From Frankiales bacterium (GTDB lineage: Bacteria; Actinomycetota; Actinomycetes; Mycobacteriales; SCTD01): a stretch of DNA of 9,519 bases. The notes beneath the pieces were generated by a model. The model was not told the DNA's origin, made no database searches, and worked only from the letters and a program-made list of their open reading frames with translations. Shown one piece after another: positions 1 through 5,630 of this stretch (position 1 is its first letter; each line of letters begins with the position of its first letter). The stretch is taken from positions 1-9,519 of the forward strand of contig JAOPWW010000262.1 in assembly GCA_025965495.1 (NCBI GenBank), read 5' to 3'. Both the position numbers and the translations under genes were made by a program.

Positions 1-1243
1 GGATGATGAGGTCCTTCTTGCGGTCGACGATGAACAGGAACCCGTCGGTGTCGCGGTAGCCGAGGTCGCCGGTGTGGAACCAGCCGCCCTTGAAGGCCTC
101 CGCCGTCGCCTCGGGGTTCTTGTAGTACCCCTTCATGATGTTGTGGCCACGGATGACGAGCTCGCCGACGTTGTCCTCGCCGGGGGGCAGCGGCTTCTCG
201 TCGGCGTCGACGACCTCGACCTGCACGCCCCAGATCGGCTTGCCGATGCTCATGACCTTGCGCTGCTCGGCGTTGATGTTGAACGTCGTGGTGCTGGCGC
301 TCTCGGACAGGCCGTAGCCCTCGAGGATCACGCAGCCGGGGAACTTCTCCTCGAACGCCCGGATGGTCTCGCCGGGGATCGGCGCGCCGCCGGAGACGCC
401 GACCCGCAGGCTGGACAGGTCCCGCCCGGTCAGGTCGGTGTTCAGCAGCGCGAAGTACATCGTCGGGACGCCGGAGAAGATCGTGCAGCCGTGCTTCTCG
501 ATCGCCTCGATCACCGGGTCCATCTCGAAGCGCGGCACCAGCACCATCGTCCCGCCGTACCGGACGGTCACGTTGAGCACGCTGGACAGGCCGAACACGT
601 GGAACAGGGGCAGCACCGCGACGCCGATGTCGTCCTCGCGGAACTCGAACAGCTCGCCCGCCACGGTGCAGTTCATGAACAGCTGGAAGTGGGTGAGCTC
701 AGCTCCCTTGGGCTTGCCGGTCGTGCCGCTGGTGTAGAGCAGCACCGCGGTGTCGTCCGCGCCCAGCGGCACGATGTCGCGGGTGTCATCGGCGAAGTAG
801 AGCTCGTCGTAGTGCTTGGTGCCCTCGGGGCGGGCGTCGTTGCCGGGCAGGTTCACGACGTACGTCGGGATCGCCGTCTCCAGCTGGCCGGCGCCCTTGA
901 ACGCCTCCTCGGCGAACATCTCGAACGTCACCAGCGCCTTGGAGTCGCTGTTGTCGAGGTGGTAGGCGACCTCGGGGGCACGCAGCAGCGGGTTGAGCGG
1001 CACCATCACCAGGCCGGCCTTGAGGATGCCGAAGTAGGTGAACAGGAACTGCGGGAGGTTCGGCAGCTGCACCGCGACCTTGTCGCCCTGCTGAAGGCCC
1101 GTCGCGAGCAGCGCGGACGCCACCCGGCCGCTGATCTCGTCGACCTGCGCGTAGGTGAAGGACAGGTCGTTGACGTGGCACAGCGTCTTGTCCGGGTTCG
1201 CAGCCGCGGACTCACGCAGGATGGTGGCGAGGTTGAAGCTCAT
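1..1243 (-). CDS. Long-chain fatty-acid-type acyl-CoA ligase (AMP-binding enzyme), 3' end cut by window edge
   Basis: Adenylate-forming enzyme that activates a carboxylic acid, probably a fatty acid, with ATP and joins it to CoA in the cytoplasm. Reading leftward from the ATG at 1243, 414 residues are visible. The phosphate-binding loop YTSGTTGKPKG is at residues 170-180, the EGYGLSE motif at 308-314, the TGD motif at 391-393, and the hinge region RKKDLII runs to the edge. Relatives are usually about 500 residues, so roughly the last 100 (the mobile C-terminal domain with the catalytic lysine) lie outside the window. The N-terminal sequence resembles actinobacterial long-chain acyl-CoA or dicarboxylate-CoA ligases, but acyl chain length cannot be read from sequence. 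There is no Shine-Dalgarno sequence before the ATG; a TANNNT hexamer sits 6 nt upstream, suggesting a leaderless transcript. The plus strand here also stays open for over 400 codons, but that is a GC-driven shadow. Confidence 0.95.
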   Translation of the reverse strand, partial: MSFNLATILRESAAANPDKTLCHVNDLSFTYAQVDEISGRVASALLATGLQQGDKVAVQLPNLPQFLFTYFGILKAGLVMVPLNPLLRAPEVAYHLDNSDSKALVTFEMFAEEAFKGAGQLETAIPTYVVNLPGNDARPEGTKHYDELYFADDTRDIVPLGADDTAVLLYTSGTTGKPKGAELTHFQLFMNCTVAGELFEFREDDIGVAVLPLFHVFGLSSVLNVTVRYGGTMVLVPRFEMDPVIEAIEKHGCTIFSGVPTMYFALLNTDLTGRDLSSLRVGVSGGAPIPGETIRAFEEKFPGCVILEGYGLSESASTTTFNINAEQRKVMSIGKPIWGVQVEVVDADEKPLPPGEDNVGELVIRGHNIMKGYYKNPEATAEAFKGGWFHTGDLGYRDTDGFLFIVDRKKDLII

Positions 1244-1249
1244 GGACGC

Positions 1250-1255
1250 ACTGTA
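1250..1255 (-). promoter_or_regulatory. Probable -10 element of a leaderless promoter for the acyl-CoA ligase
   Basis: On the minus strand the hexamer TACAGT fits the actinobacterial -10 pattern TANNNT. It is followed by exactly six bases (GCGTCC) and then the ATG, which would put transcription start on the A of the start codon. No Shine-Dalgarno sequence precedes this ATG, in line with a leaderless mRNA. No convincing -35 box is seen. Seen: the motif and spacing. Inferred: promoter activity. Confidence 0.6.
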
Positions 1256-1269
1256 GTGACCGCCGTCAC
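1256..1269. promoter_or_regulatory. CRP/GlxR-like palindrome next to the ligase promoter
   Basis: GTGACCGCCGTCAC is a perfect 5-bp inverted repeat (GTGAC/GTCAC) around four bases. It matches the core GTGA-N6-TCAC of binding sites of CRP-family regulators such as GlxR, though the outer T and A of the full consensus TGTGA-N6-TCACA are absent. It touches the upstream edge of the putative -10 hexamer and its centre lies near -20 relative to the inferred start, where a bound protein would be expected to repress. The assignment to CRP rather than another dimeric regulator is inference. Confidence 0.4.
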
Positions 1270-1289
1270 GCCCGGGCCACGCGGCTCCC

Positions 1290-1318
1290 CCGCCCTCAGG
1301 CGAGGGCCGTGAGGGCGG
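1290..1318 (-). terminator. Hairpin spanning the stop codon of the aldo/keto reductase gene, possible terminator
   Basis: Nine-base-pair perfect inverted repeat, CCGCCCTCA at 1290-1298 against TGAGGGCGG at 1310-1318, with an 11-nt loop. In the reductase transcript (minus strand) the downstream arm contains the TGA stop codon at 1298-1296. No U-tract follows, so it would be a U-less terminator of the kind proposed for GC-rich actinobacteria, or simply a 3' stabilising structure. Confidence 0.45.
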
Positions 1319-2210
1319 TGAGCTCCTCGTCGGTGAGCACCAGGTCGAGCGCCGGCAGCAGGTCGGTCAGCTGCTCGGGGGTGCGCGCACTGGCGATCGG
1401 CGAGGCGACGGTCGGCTGGGCCGCGAGCCAGGCGATGGCCACCGCCGGGACGGACGTGCCGTGCGCGGCGGCGACGCCGTCGAGCACCTCGAGGGCCGCC
1501 GCACCCCCGCGCTCGAGGTAGCGGGACGCCTTCGGCGCGCGGGCGCTGTCGACGGGGGTCCCGGGCCGGTACTTGCCGGACAGGAAGCCGCTGGCGAGCG
1601 CCGAGTACGGCACGCACGCCAGTCCCTCGGCGGCGACCAGCGGGGCGAGGTCGCGCTCGTAGTCGCGGTCGAGCAGGTTGTAGAGCGGCTGGACCACGGT
1701 GTAGCGCGCGAGCCCGTCGCGGTCCTGCACGGCGAGGGCCGAGGCGAGCCGCTCGCTCGAGAAGTTGCTGGCCCCGAGCGCCCGCACCGCGCCGTCCCGC
1801 ACGAGGGCGTCGAACGCGGCGCAGGTCTCCTCCTGCGGCGTCGCCTCGTCGTCGCGGTGGGCGTAGTAGAGGTCGATCCGGTCGGTCTGCAGCCGCTCCA
1901 GCGACTCCTGCGCGGCGGCGCGGACGGTCTCGGCGGACAGGCCCTCGCGGCCCGGCTTGGACGCCACCTTGGTCGCCACCACCATGTCGTCGCGCGTCCC
2001 GCGGGAGGCCATCCACCGCCCGAGCAGCGCCTCGGACTCGCCGCCCGTGTGCCCCGGGACCCAGGCGGAGTAGACGTCCGCGGTGTCGACGAACGTCCCG
2101 CCGGCGGCGTGGAAGGCGTCGAGGACGGCGAACGACTCCTGCTCGCTCGAGGTCCAGCCGAACACGTTGCCGCCGAGGCAGAAGGACGGGAGGGTCAGGG
2201 GCGTCGTCAT
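1296..2210 (-). CDS. Aldo/keto reductase, 304 residues
   Basis: NAD(P)H-dependent oxidoreductase of the aldo/keto reductase superfamily (TIM barrel), reducing aldehydes or ketones to alcohols in the cytoplasm; the true substrate is unknown. The full catalytic tetrad is visible: Asp42 and Tyr47 in VDTADVYS, Lys81 in VVATKVASK, and His118 in LYYAHRDD. The GASNFS segment (146-151) and the late SPIASARTPEQL segment, typical of cofactor phosphate binding, are also present. Length fits bacterial YajO/YdjG-like members. Start is the ATG at 2210, giving MTTPLTLPSF, where family similarity begins; longer versions of the frame only run into the divergent epimerase. A GAGG is only 2 nt from the ATG, too close for a normal ribosome site, while a TANNNT hexamer lies 7 nt upstream. 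It is divergent from the epimerase with 54 bp between, and 52 bp upstream of the acyl-CoA ligase start in the same direction. Confidence 0.96.
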   Translation of the reverse strand: MTTPLTLPSFCLGGNVFGWTSSEQESFAVLDAFHAAGGTFVDTADVYSAWVPGHTGGESEALLGRWMASRGTRDDMVVATKVASKPGREGLSAETVRAAAQESLERLQTDRIDLYYAHRDDEATPQEETCAAFDALVRDGAVRALGASNFSSERLASALAVQDRDGLARYTVVQPLYNLLDRDYERDLAPLVAAEGLACVPYSALASGFLSGKYRPGTPVDSARAPKASRYLERGGAAALEVLDGVAAAHGTSVPAVAIAWLAAQPTVASPIASARTPEQLTDLLPALDLVLTDEELTALTALA

Positions 2211-2217
2211 GACCTCG

Positions 2218-2223
2218 ACGCTA
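2218..2223 (-). promoter_or_regulatory. Probable -10 element of a (near-)leaderless promoter for the aldo/keto reductase
   Basis: On the minus strand TAGCGT fits TANNNT and is separated from the ATG at 2210 by seven bases (CGAGGTC), so transcription would begin at or one base before the start codon. No good -35 box is seen in the GC-rich sequence upstream. This is the second TANNNT hexamer in the window placed so close to an ATG. Confidence 0.5.
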
Positions 2224-2250
2224 GGCGGCGCGTCGCGCACCGGCACCCGG

Positions 2251-2264
2251 GGCAGGGGCCTGCC
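2251..2264 (+). promoter_or_regulatory. Ribosome binding site inside a short palindrome abutting the epimerase start codon
   Basis: AGGGG at 2254-2258 stands 6 nt before the ATG at 2265 and is a good Shine-Dalgarno sequence, which decides this start. It is embedded in GGCAGGGGCCTGCC, an inverted repeat (GGCAG/CTGCC, extendable to 6 bp) that ends exactly at the ATG. In the mRNA the stem would hide part of the ribosome site; in DNA it could be an operator half-pair. Either role is inference. Confidence 0.5.
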
Positions 2265-3239
2265 ATGAGCACTCCCCTGAAGGTCGTCGTCACCGGCTCG
2301 CGCGGCAAGGTCGGGCGGGCCGTCGTGCTCGCCCTGCACGAGGCGGGTCACGAGGTCGTCGGCAGCGACCGGCTGCCCCCGGTGTTCGAGCGGGCCGACG
2401 AGGGCGCCCCCACCTACGTGCAGGCCGACACCACGGACGCCGGCGACTGCTACGCGCTGCTGCGGCACCGGCCGGACGCCGTCGTGCACTGCGCCGCCAT
2501 CCCGGAGCCCACGCAGAACCCGCCCCACGAGGTGTTCGCCAACAACCTGCTGAGCGTGTTCACCCTCAGCGAGGCTGCCGTGCGGATGGGCGTGCGCCGG
2601 TTCGTGCAGATGTCGTCGGAGACCGTCCCCGGCTTCTTCTTCGCCGAGCGGCCGTTCCTGCCTGAGTACGCCCCGGTCGACGAGGAGCACCCGGTCGCGC
2701 CGCAGGACCCGTACGCCCTCGCCAAGCACCTCGCCGAGCAGGTCCTGGACGCGTGCGTGCGCCGCAGCGACATGGCGTGCACGAGCATCCGGCCGTCCTG
2801 GGTGATGCACGAGGGCAACTACGCGCAGAACCTCGGGCCGCAGGTGCGGGACGCCGCCGTCCTGTCGCCGAACCTGTGGAGCTACATCGACGTGTACGAC
2901 CTCGCCGACGCCACCCGCCTCGCCGTCGAGACCGACCTGCCGGGCCACGAGGTCTTCTACGTCGCCTCCCCCGACAACGCCGGCGGCCACGACTTCGCGG
3001 CGGTCCTGCGCCAGTACTACGGCGACCGGATCGCCCTGCGCGAGCTGGAGCGCCCGGACGCCTCCGGGATCAGCTGCGCCAAGGCCCGGCGGATGCTCGG
3101 CTGGACGCCGACCCGCAGCTGGCGCGACTACCTCGACGCCGACGGGCAGCTGCTCGAGCGCTGGCGGTCCGGCGGCCCGGTCGCCGGGCGGCTCGACGAC
3201 GCCACGACCCAGCCGGTCAGCAGCGGCGGCGCGAGGTAG
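2265..3239 (+). CDS. NAD-dependent epimerase/dehydratase-family protein (extended SDR), 324 residues
   Basis: Rossmann-fold oxidoreductase of the extended short-chain dehydrogenase family, acting in the cytoplasm, usually on a nucleotide sugar, uronic acid or similar polyol substrate. The glycine-rich dinucleotide motif TGSRGKVG is at residues 10-17. Asp35 at the end of the second strand favours NAD over NADP. HCAAIPEP (75-82) is the usual segment after strand 4, and the catalytic Ser117/Ser118, Tyr150 and Lys154 (DPYALAK) are intact. The C-terminal part (Leu-Gly-Trp-Thr-Pro-Thr near the end) is typical of sugar epimerases. The N-terminal half recalls uronate dehydrogenase and UDP-glucose 4-epimerase relatives, but I cannot choose between them. 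The ATG is supported by AGGGG 6 nt upstream. It is followed after 2 nt by the flavodoxin-like gene, so the two are co-transcribed. Confidence 0.93.
   Translation: MSTPLKVVVTGSRGKVGRAVVLALHEAGHEVVGSDRLPPVFERADEGAPTYVQADTTDAGDCYALLRHRPDAVVHCAAIPEPTQNPPHEVFANNLLSVFTLSEAAVRMGVRRFVQMSSETVPGFFFAERPFLPEYAPVDEEHPVAPQDPYALAKHLAEQVLDACVRRSDMACTSIRPSWVMHEGNYAQNLGPQVRDAAVLSPNLWSYIDVYDLADATRLAVETDLPGHEVFYVASPDNAGGHDFAAVLRQYYGDRIALRELERPDASGISCAKARRMLGWTPTRSWRDYLDADGQLLERWRSGGPVAGRLDDATTQPVSSGGAR
3233..3236 (+). promoter_or_regulatory. Shine-Dalgarno GAGG deciding the GTG start at 3242
   Basis: GAGG lies 5 nt before the GTG at 3242 and overlaps the last codons of the epimerase gene (stop TAG at 3237-3239). 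The next gene's ribosome site is therefore inside the previous gene, which supports translational coupling and the choice of GTG, since no ATG lies nearby in frame. Confidence 0.7.
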
Positions 3240-3241
3240 CC

Positions 3242-3688
3242 GTGCCGCGCCTGCTGGTCGTCCACCACACGCCGTCGCCGTCGCTGCAGGAGCTCCTGGA
3301 GGCGGTGCGGGAGGGGGCCGCGCTGGTGCCGGAGGTCGACGTCGTCGTGCGACCGGCGCTGACCTGCTCGCCGGTCGAGGTGCTCGAGTGCGACGCCCTG
3401 GTCCTCGGCACGCCGGCGAACATCGGGTACATGAGCGGGGCGCTCAAGCACTTCTTCGACCAGGCCTACTACCCGTGCCTCGACGCGACCGTCGGCCGCC
3501 CCTTCGGCCTGTACGTGCACGGCGGGGACGACGTCGGGGGCGCGGTCCGGTCGGTCGAGACGGTCACCGGGGCGCTGCGCTGGAAGCGGGTCGCGCCGGT
3601 GCTGGAGGTCCGGGGCGGCGTGCAGCGGGCCGACCGGGAGGCGGCCGTGGAGCTGGGCGGGACGGTCGCCGCCGTCCTCAGCCCCTGA
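3242..3688 (+). CDS. Flavodoxin-like / NADPH-dependent FMN reductase family protein, 148 residues
   Basis: Small flavodoxin-fold protein, probably FMN-binding and acting in electron transfer or quinone/FMN reduction in the cytoplasm. The N-terminal strand and loop, LLVVHHTPSPSL (4-15), occupy the place of the FMN phosphate loop. The strongest signature is VLGTPANIGYMSGALKHFFDQ-like sequence at 54-74, closely resembling the GTPxYxGxMSGxxKxFxDR segment of FMN reductases that contacts the isoalloxazine ring. At 148 residues it is about flavodoxin size. The start is a GTG with GAGG 5 nt upstream, 2 nt after the epimerase stop. The phosphate loop is unusual: relatives often show S/T-x-T-G-N/H-T, here HTPSPS without glycine. 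Its last 11 bp overlap the end of the convergent ceramidase-like gene. The pairing with a sugar-type SDR suggests a shared redox pathway, but the partner reaction is unknown. Confidence 0.85.
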   Translation: MPRLLVVHHTPSPSLQELLEAVREGAALVPEVDVVVRPALTCSPVEVLECDALVLGTPANIGYMSGALKHFFDQAYYPCLDATVGRPFGLYVHGGDDVGGAVRSVETVTGALRWKRVAPVLEVRGGVQRADREAAVELGGTVAAVLSP

Positions 3689-5552
3689 CTCGCGGCGGTC
3701 CTCCGCCGCTGACCTCGAACACGGGCCCGTCGTGCCAGCTCCCGGTGCGGTCGCACCAGCGGACGCGGTGCGGTCCGGCAGCGTCCCTCGGCACCTGCCA
3801 GCGCACGACCGTCTGCCAGCCGCCCTCGGGGGGCCGCCGCCACCGGACGGTCGTGGACCAGTCCGCGTCGGTCGCGACCGTGTGCCAGGTGCCGTCGTCG
3901 TCGCGGCACTGGACGTCGCAGTAGACCGCCCGGACCGGACCGCGCGGGTCGTCGCCTGCGACCTCGACGCGGACCTGCTCCCCGGCCCGCGCCGTGGCCG
4001 GTCCGGACAGCCGCGGCGTCGCCAGCGGCCCCGGGCCCTCGACCGCCGCGGGCGCGACCGGCTTGGGCCGCCCCGGCGGCGCGCTCTCGCTCGGCCGGCC
4101 GTCCCTCAGGTCCGTGGCGACCCGGACGACCTCCTGCAGGTAGGCCGGCAGCAGCCAGCGCCCGAACATGGTGTGCCCGCCCTCGTAGCGCTGGGCGTCG
4201 TACTCCTCGGGCGTCGTCACGTAGCCGGCGTAGTCGTTGGCGTAGCCCTGCAGCAGGACGTCCTCGAGCGGGACCTCCAGGGTCTCGGCCACCGCGCGCC
4301 GCAGCCGCAGCCCGGCGACGATCGTCACCTCCTGCGCGAGGGCGACCAGCACGAGCGGCCCGAGCCGGACGATCTGCACGGGCACGGTCTCGGCGGTCCA
4401 GCCCAGCGCCCCGACCGGCAGCAGCATCGCCTTCGGCCGGTGCGCGTCGCCGACCCCCGGGCGCAGCCGCCACGCGAGGCCGCTGCAGGCGGACAGGACG
4501 CGGTTGCCGTCGACGCCCTCGCCGAACGCCCCGACCCCCGGCCCCTCCTTGGTCCCCGCCGCGAAGGCCGCCCCGAGCACCGCCTGCCCCAGCCGGTGCG
4601 GCCGCCCGTCCGCGGCGTGCCGCGCGTCCACCGGCAGCCCGGGCAGCCGCACGAGGGACAGCCGGACGTCGAGCCCGCCGGCCAGCTCCCGGCCCGCCTG
4701 CCCGGCCAGCCCGAGGGCGGCGTCGAGCTGCCGCTCCCCCACCAGGCGGGTGTTCTCGACGTCGTCGGGCGTGGGGCCGCGGGTCGCGTCCGGGACGTTC
4801 GGCGACATGTCGCCAGCGTTCGTCTGGGCGAACGCGGCGACCGTGCCCTGGTCCCGCAGCAGCGCCTCCCACGTCGACGACGCCCAGCCCTTGTTGTCCC
4901 CGGACAGGAGGGTGTTGCGGTTGGACAGGCTGGTGCCGTGGGTGGCGAACCAGTTCACCGCCCCGACCAGGCGGCCCTCGCGCTCGAGCCGCAGCAGCAC
5001 CGTGCTGGGGTCGACGGCGTCCGGGAAGTGCTGGCGGTCGGCCTCCGGGTTGCGGGCGAACGCCGTCGGGGAGCGGTTGACGCTGGCACCTGTCAGCTCG
5101 CCCCGCGACAGCCGCAGCCGGCCCGGGGCGAGGTCGGCGAGCGCTTGCTCGACGGACGCCACGACGCCGTCGACGAGGGCCGTGAACGTGTGCTCGCGCA
5201 GGCCGCCGTTCGTCGTCGCGTACATCCGGTAGCCGGAGAACCCGCCCGCACCGGCGTGGGTGTGGGTCGCGGTCAGCAGCAGGTCCTCGGGCCGCAGGCC
5301 GGTGGGAACGAGCCGGGCGAGGACCGCCTCCCGGACGTTGGCGAAGAACATGCCGACGTCGGCGACGACGAGCACCAGCCGACGGCCCGTGGCGGGGTCG
5401 CCGACGGCGAAGGCCCGGCTGCGCTGGCGCAGGTGGAGCCCCTCGCTGCGCTGCCACCGCATGCCGTAGCCGAGCATCCCGGCGTCCCACGGCTCACCCG
5501 TCACGTCCGCGCTCCCGCAGCCGACCAGCCAGGGCGCGCCCGAGTCCGTCAT
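3678..5552 (-). CDS. Neutral/alkaline ceramidase-family amidohydrolase, 624 residues, no signal peptide
   Basis: Zinc-dependent hydrolase of the neutral ceramidase family, which splits the amide bond of ceramides or other N-acyl lipids into fatty acid and amine. Probable zinc ligands are His97 (ATHTHAGAGG), His205 (WFATHGTSLS), Glu408 (LAQEVT) and Tyr444 (GYANDYAGYVTTPEEY); the nucleophile is Ser250 in NAGDMSPN. Positions agree closely with those known for the Pseudomonas enzyme. After a linker rich in Pro and Gly (about 480-510), an Ig-like beta domain (about 515-620) ends the protein, as in the family. Start is the ATG at 5552 with AGGG 8 nt upstream; a GTG at 5576 would add eight residues but lacks a ribosome site. 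Neither start gives a hydrophobic export signal, so the enzyme should be cytoplasmic, unlike classic secreted bacterial ceramidases. Its stop at 3678-3680 lies inside the convergent flavodoxin-like gene. Substrate is uncertain, since most actinobacteria are not known to make sphingolipids. Confidence 0.92.
   Translation of the reverse strand: MTDSGAPWLVGCGSADVTGEPWDAGMLGYGMRWQRSEGLHLRQRSRAFAVGDPATGRRLVLVVADVGMFFANVREAVLARLVPTGLRPEDLLLTATHTHAGAGGFSGYRMYATTNGGLREHTFTALVDGVVASVEQALADLAPGRLRLSRGELTGASVNRSPTAFARNPEADRQHFPDAVDPSTVLLRLEREGRLVGAVNWFATHGTSLSNRNTLLSGDNKGWASSTWEALLRDQGTVAAFAQTNAGDMSPNVPDATRGPTPDDVENTRLVGERQLDAALGLAGQAGRELAGGLDVRLSLVRLPGLPVDARHAADGRPHRLGQAVLGAAFAAGTKEGPGVGAFGEGVDGNRVLSACSGLAWRLRPGVGDAHRPKAMLLPVGALGWTAETVPVQIVRLGPLVLVALAQEVTIVAGLRLRRAVAETLEVPLEDVLLQGYANDYAGYVTTPEEYDAQRYEGGHTMFGRWLLPAYLQEVVRVATDLRDGRPSESAPPGRPKPVAPAAVEGPGPLATPRLSGPATARAGEQVRVEVAGDDPRGPVRAVYCDVQCRDDDGTWHTVATDADWSTTVRWRRPPEGGWQTVVRWQVPRDAAGPHRVRWCDRTGSWHDGPVFEVSGGGPPRVRG
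3692..3709 (+). terminator. GC hairpin 3 nt after the flavodoxin-like gene, inside the end of the ceramidase-like gene
   Basis: Perfect 7-bp inverted repeat GCGGCGG/CCGCCGC (3692-3698 and 3703-3709) with a TCCT loop. It begins three bases after the TGA of the flavodoxin-like gene and so is well placed to end plus-strand transcription, yet it lies within the last codons of the convergent ceramidase-like gene. No T-tract follows. Bidirectional action is possible. Confidence 0.5.
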
Positions 5553-5630
5553 GCGCGGCACCCTGGCACAGGTCACACGAGTGCGTCACAGGCTGCAGGA
5601 ACGGTGCGGCGGACGTCGAACAGGACACCC
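5553..5630. other. Divergent intergenic region between ceramidase-like and DUF6351-like genes
   Basis: These 78 bp must hold or overlap the start regions of both divergent genes, but contain no TA dinucleotide on either strand, so no TANNNT -10 box is possible inside it. Visible items are AGGG at 5561-5564 (minus strand, for the ceramidase-like gene), AGGA at 5622-5625 (plus strand, 5 nt before the ATG at 5631), and a direct repeat GTCACA at 5572-5577 and 5585-5590, 13 bp apart. Promoters may be non-canonical or lie inside the neighbouring genes. Confidence 0.4.

Noticed and set aside
74..1312. Long open frame on the plus strand opposite the acyl-CoA ligase
   Set aside because: Its translation is Arg/Gly/Val/Leu-rich with no family motif, and the minus strand carries an unmistakable adenylate-forming enzyme over the same bases; it is a GC-driven antisense shadow.
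2211..2990. N-terminal extension of the aldo/keto reductase across the divergent gene
   Set aside because: The extra 260 residues are antisense to the epimerase, resemble no oxidoreductase sequence, and family similarity starts right at the ATG at 2210.
5553..5576. GTG at 5576 as the start of the ceramidase-like protein
   Set aside because: No ribosome site precedes it and the added eight residues bring no recognisable feature; the ATG at 5552 has AGGG at 8 nt.
5572..5590. GTCACA direct repeat in the ceramidase/DUF6351 intergenic region as a CRP site
   Set aside because: The two copies have the same orientation and do not form the TGTGA-N6-TCACA palindrome; 13-bp spacing of short GC-rich hexamers can arise by chance.
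5598..5617. GGAAC followed by CGTC as an ECF-sigma promoter for the DUF6351-like gene
   Set aside because: The spacer is only 11 bp, far shorter than the roughly 16-17 bp needed between such elements.
3732..5630. Upstream in-frame extension of the DUF6351-like gene by about 630 codons
   Set aside because: It lies antisense to the ceramidase-like gene, and the internal ATG at 5631 starts a textbook signal peptide with a ribosome site, so the extension is not coding.
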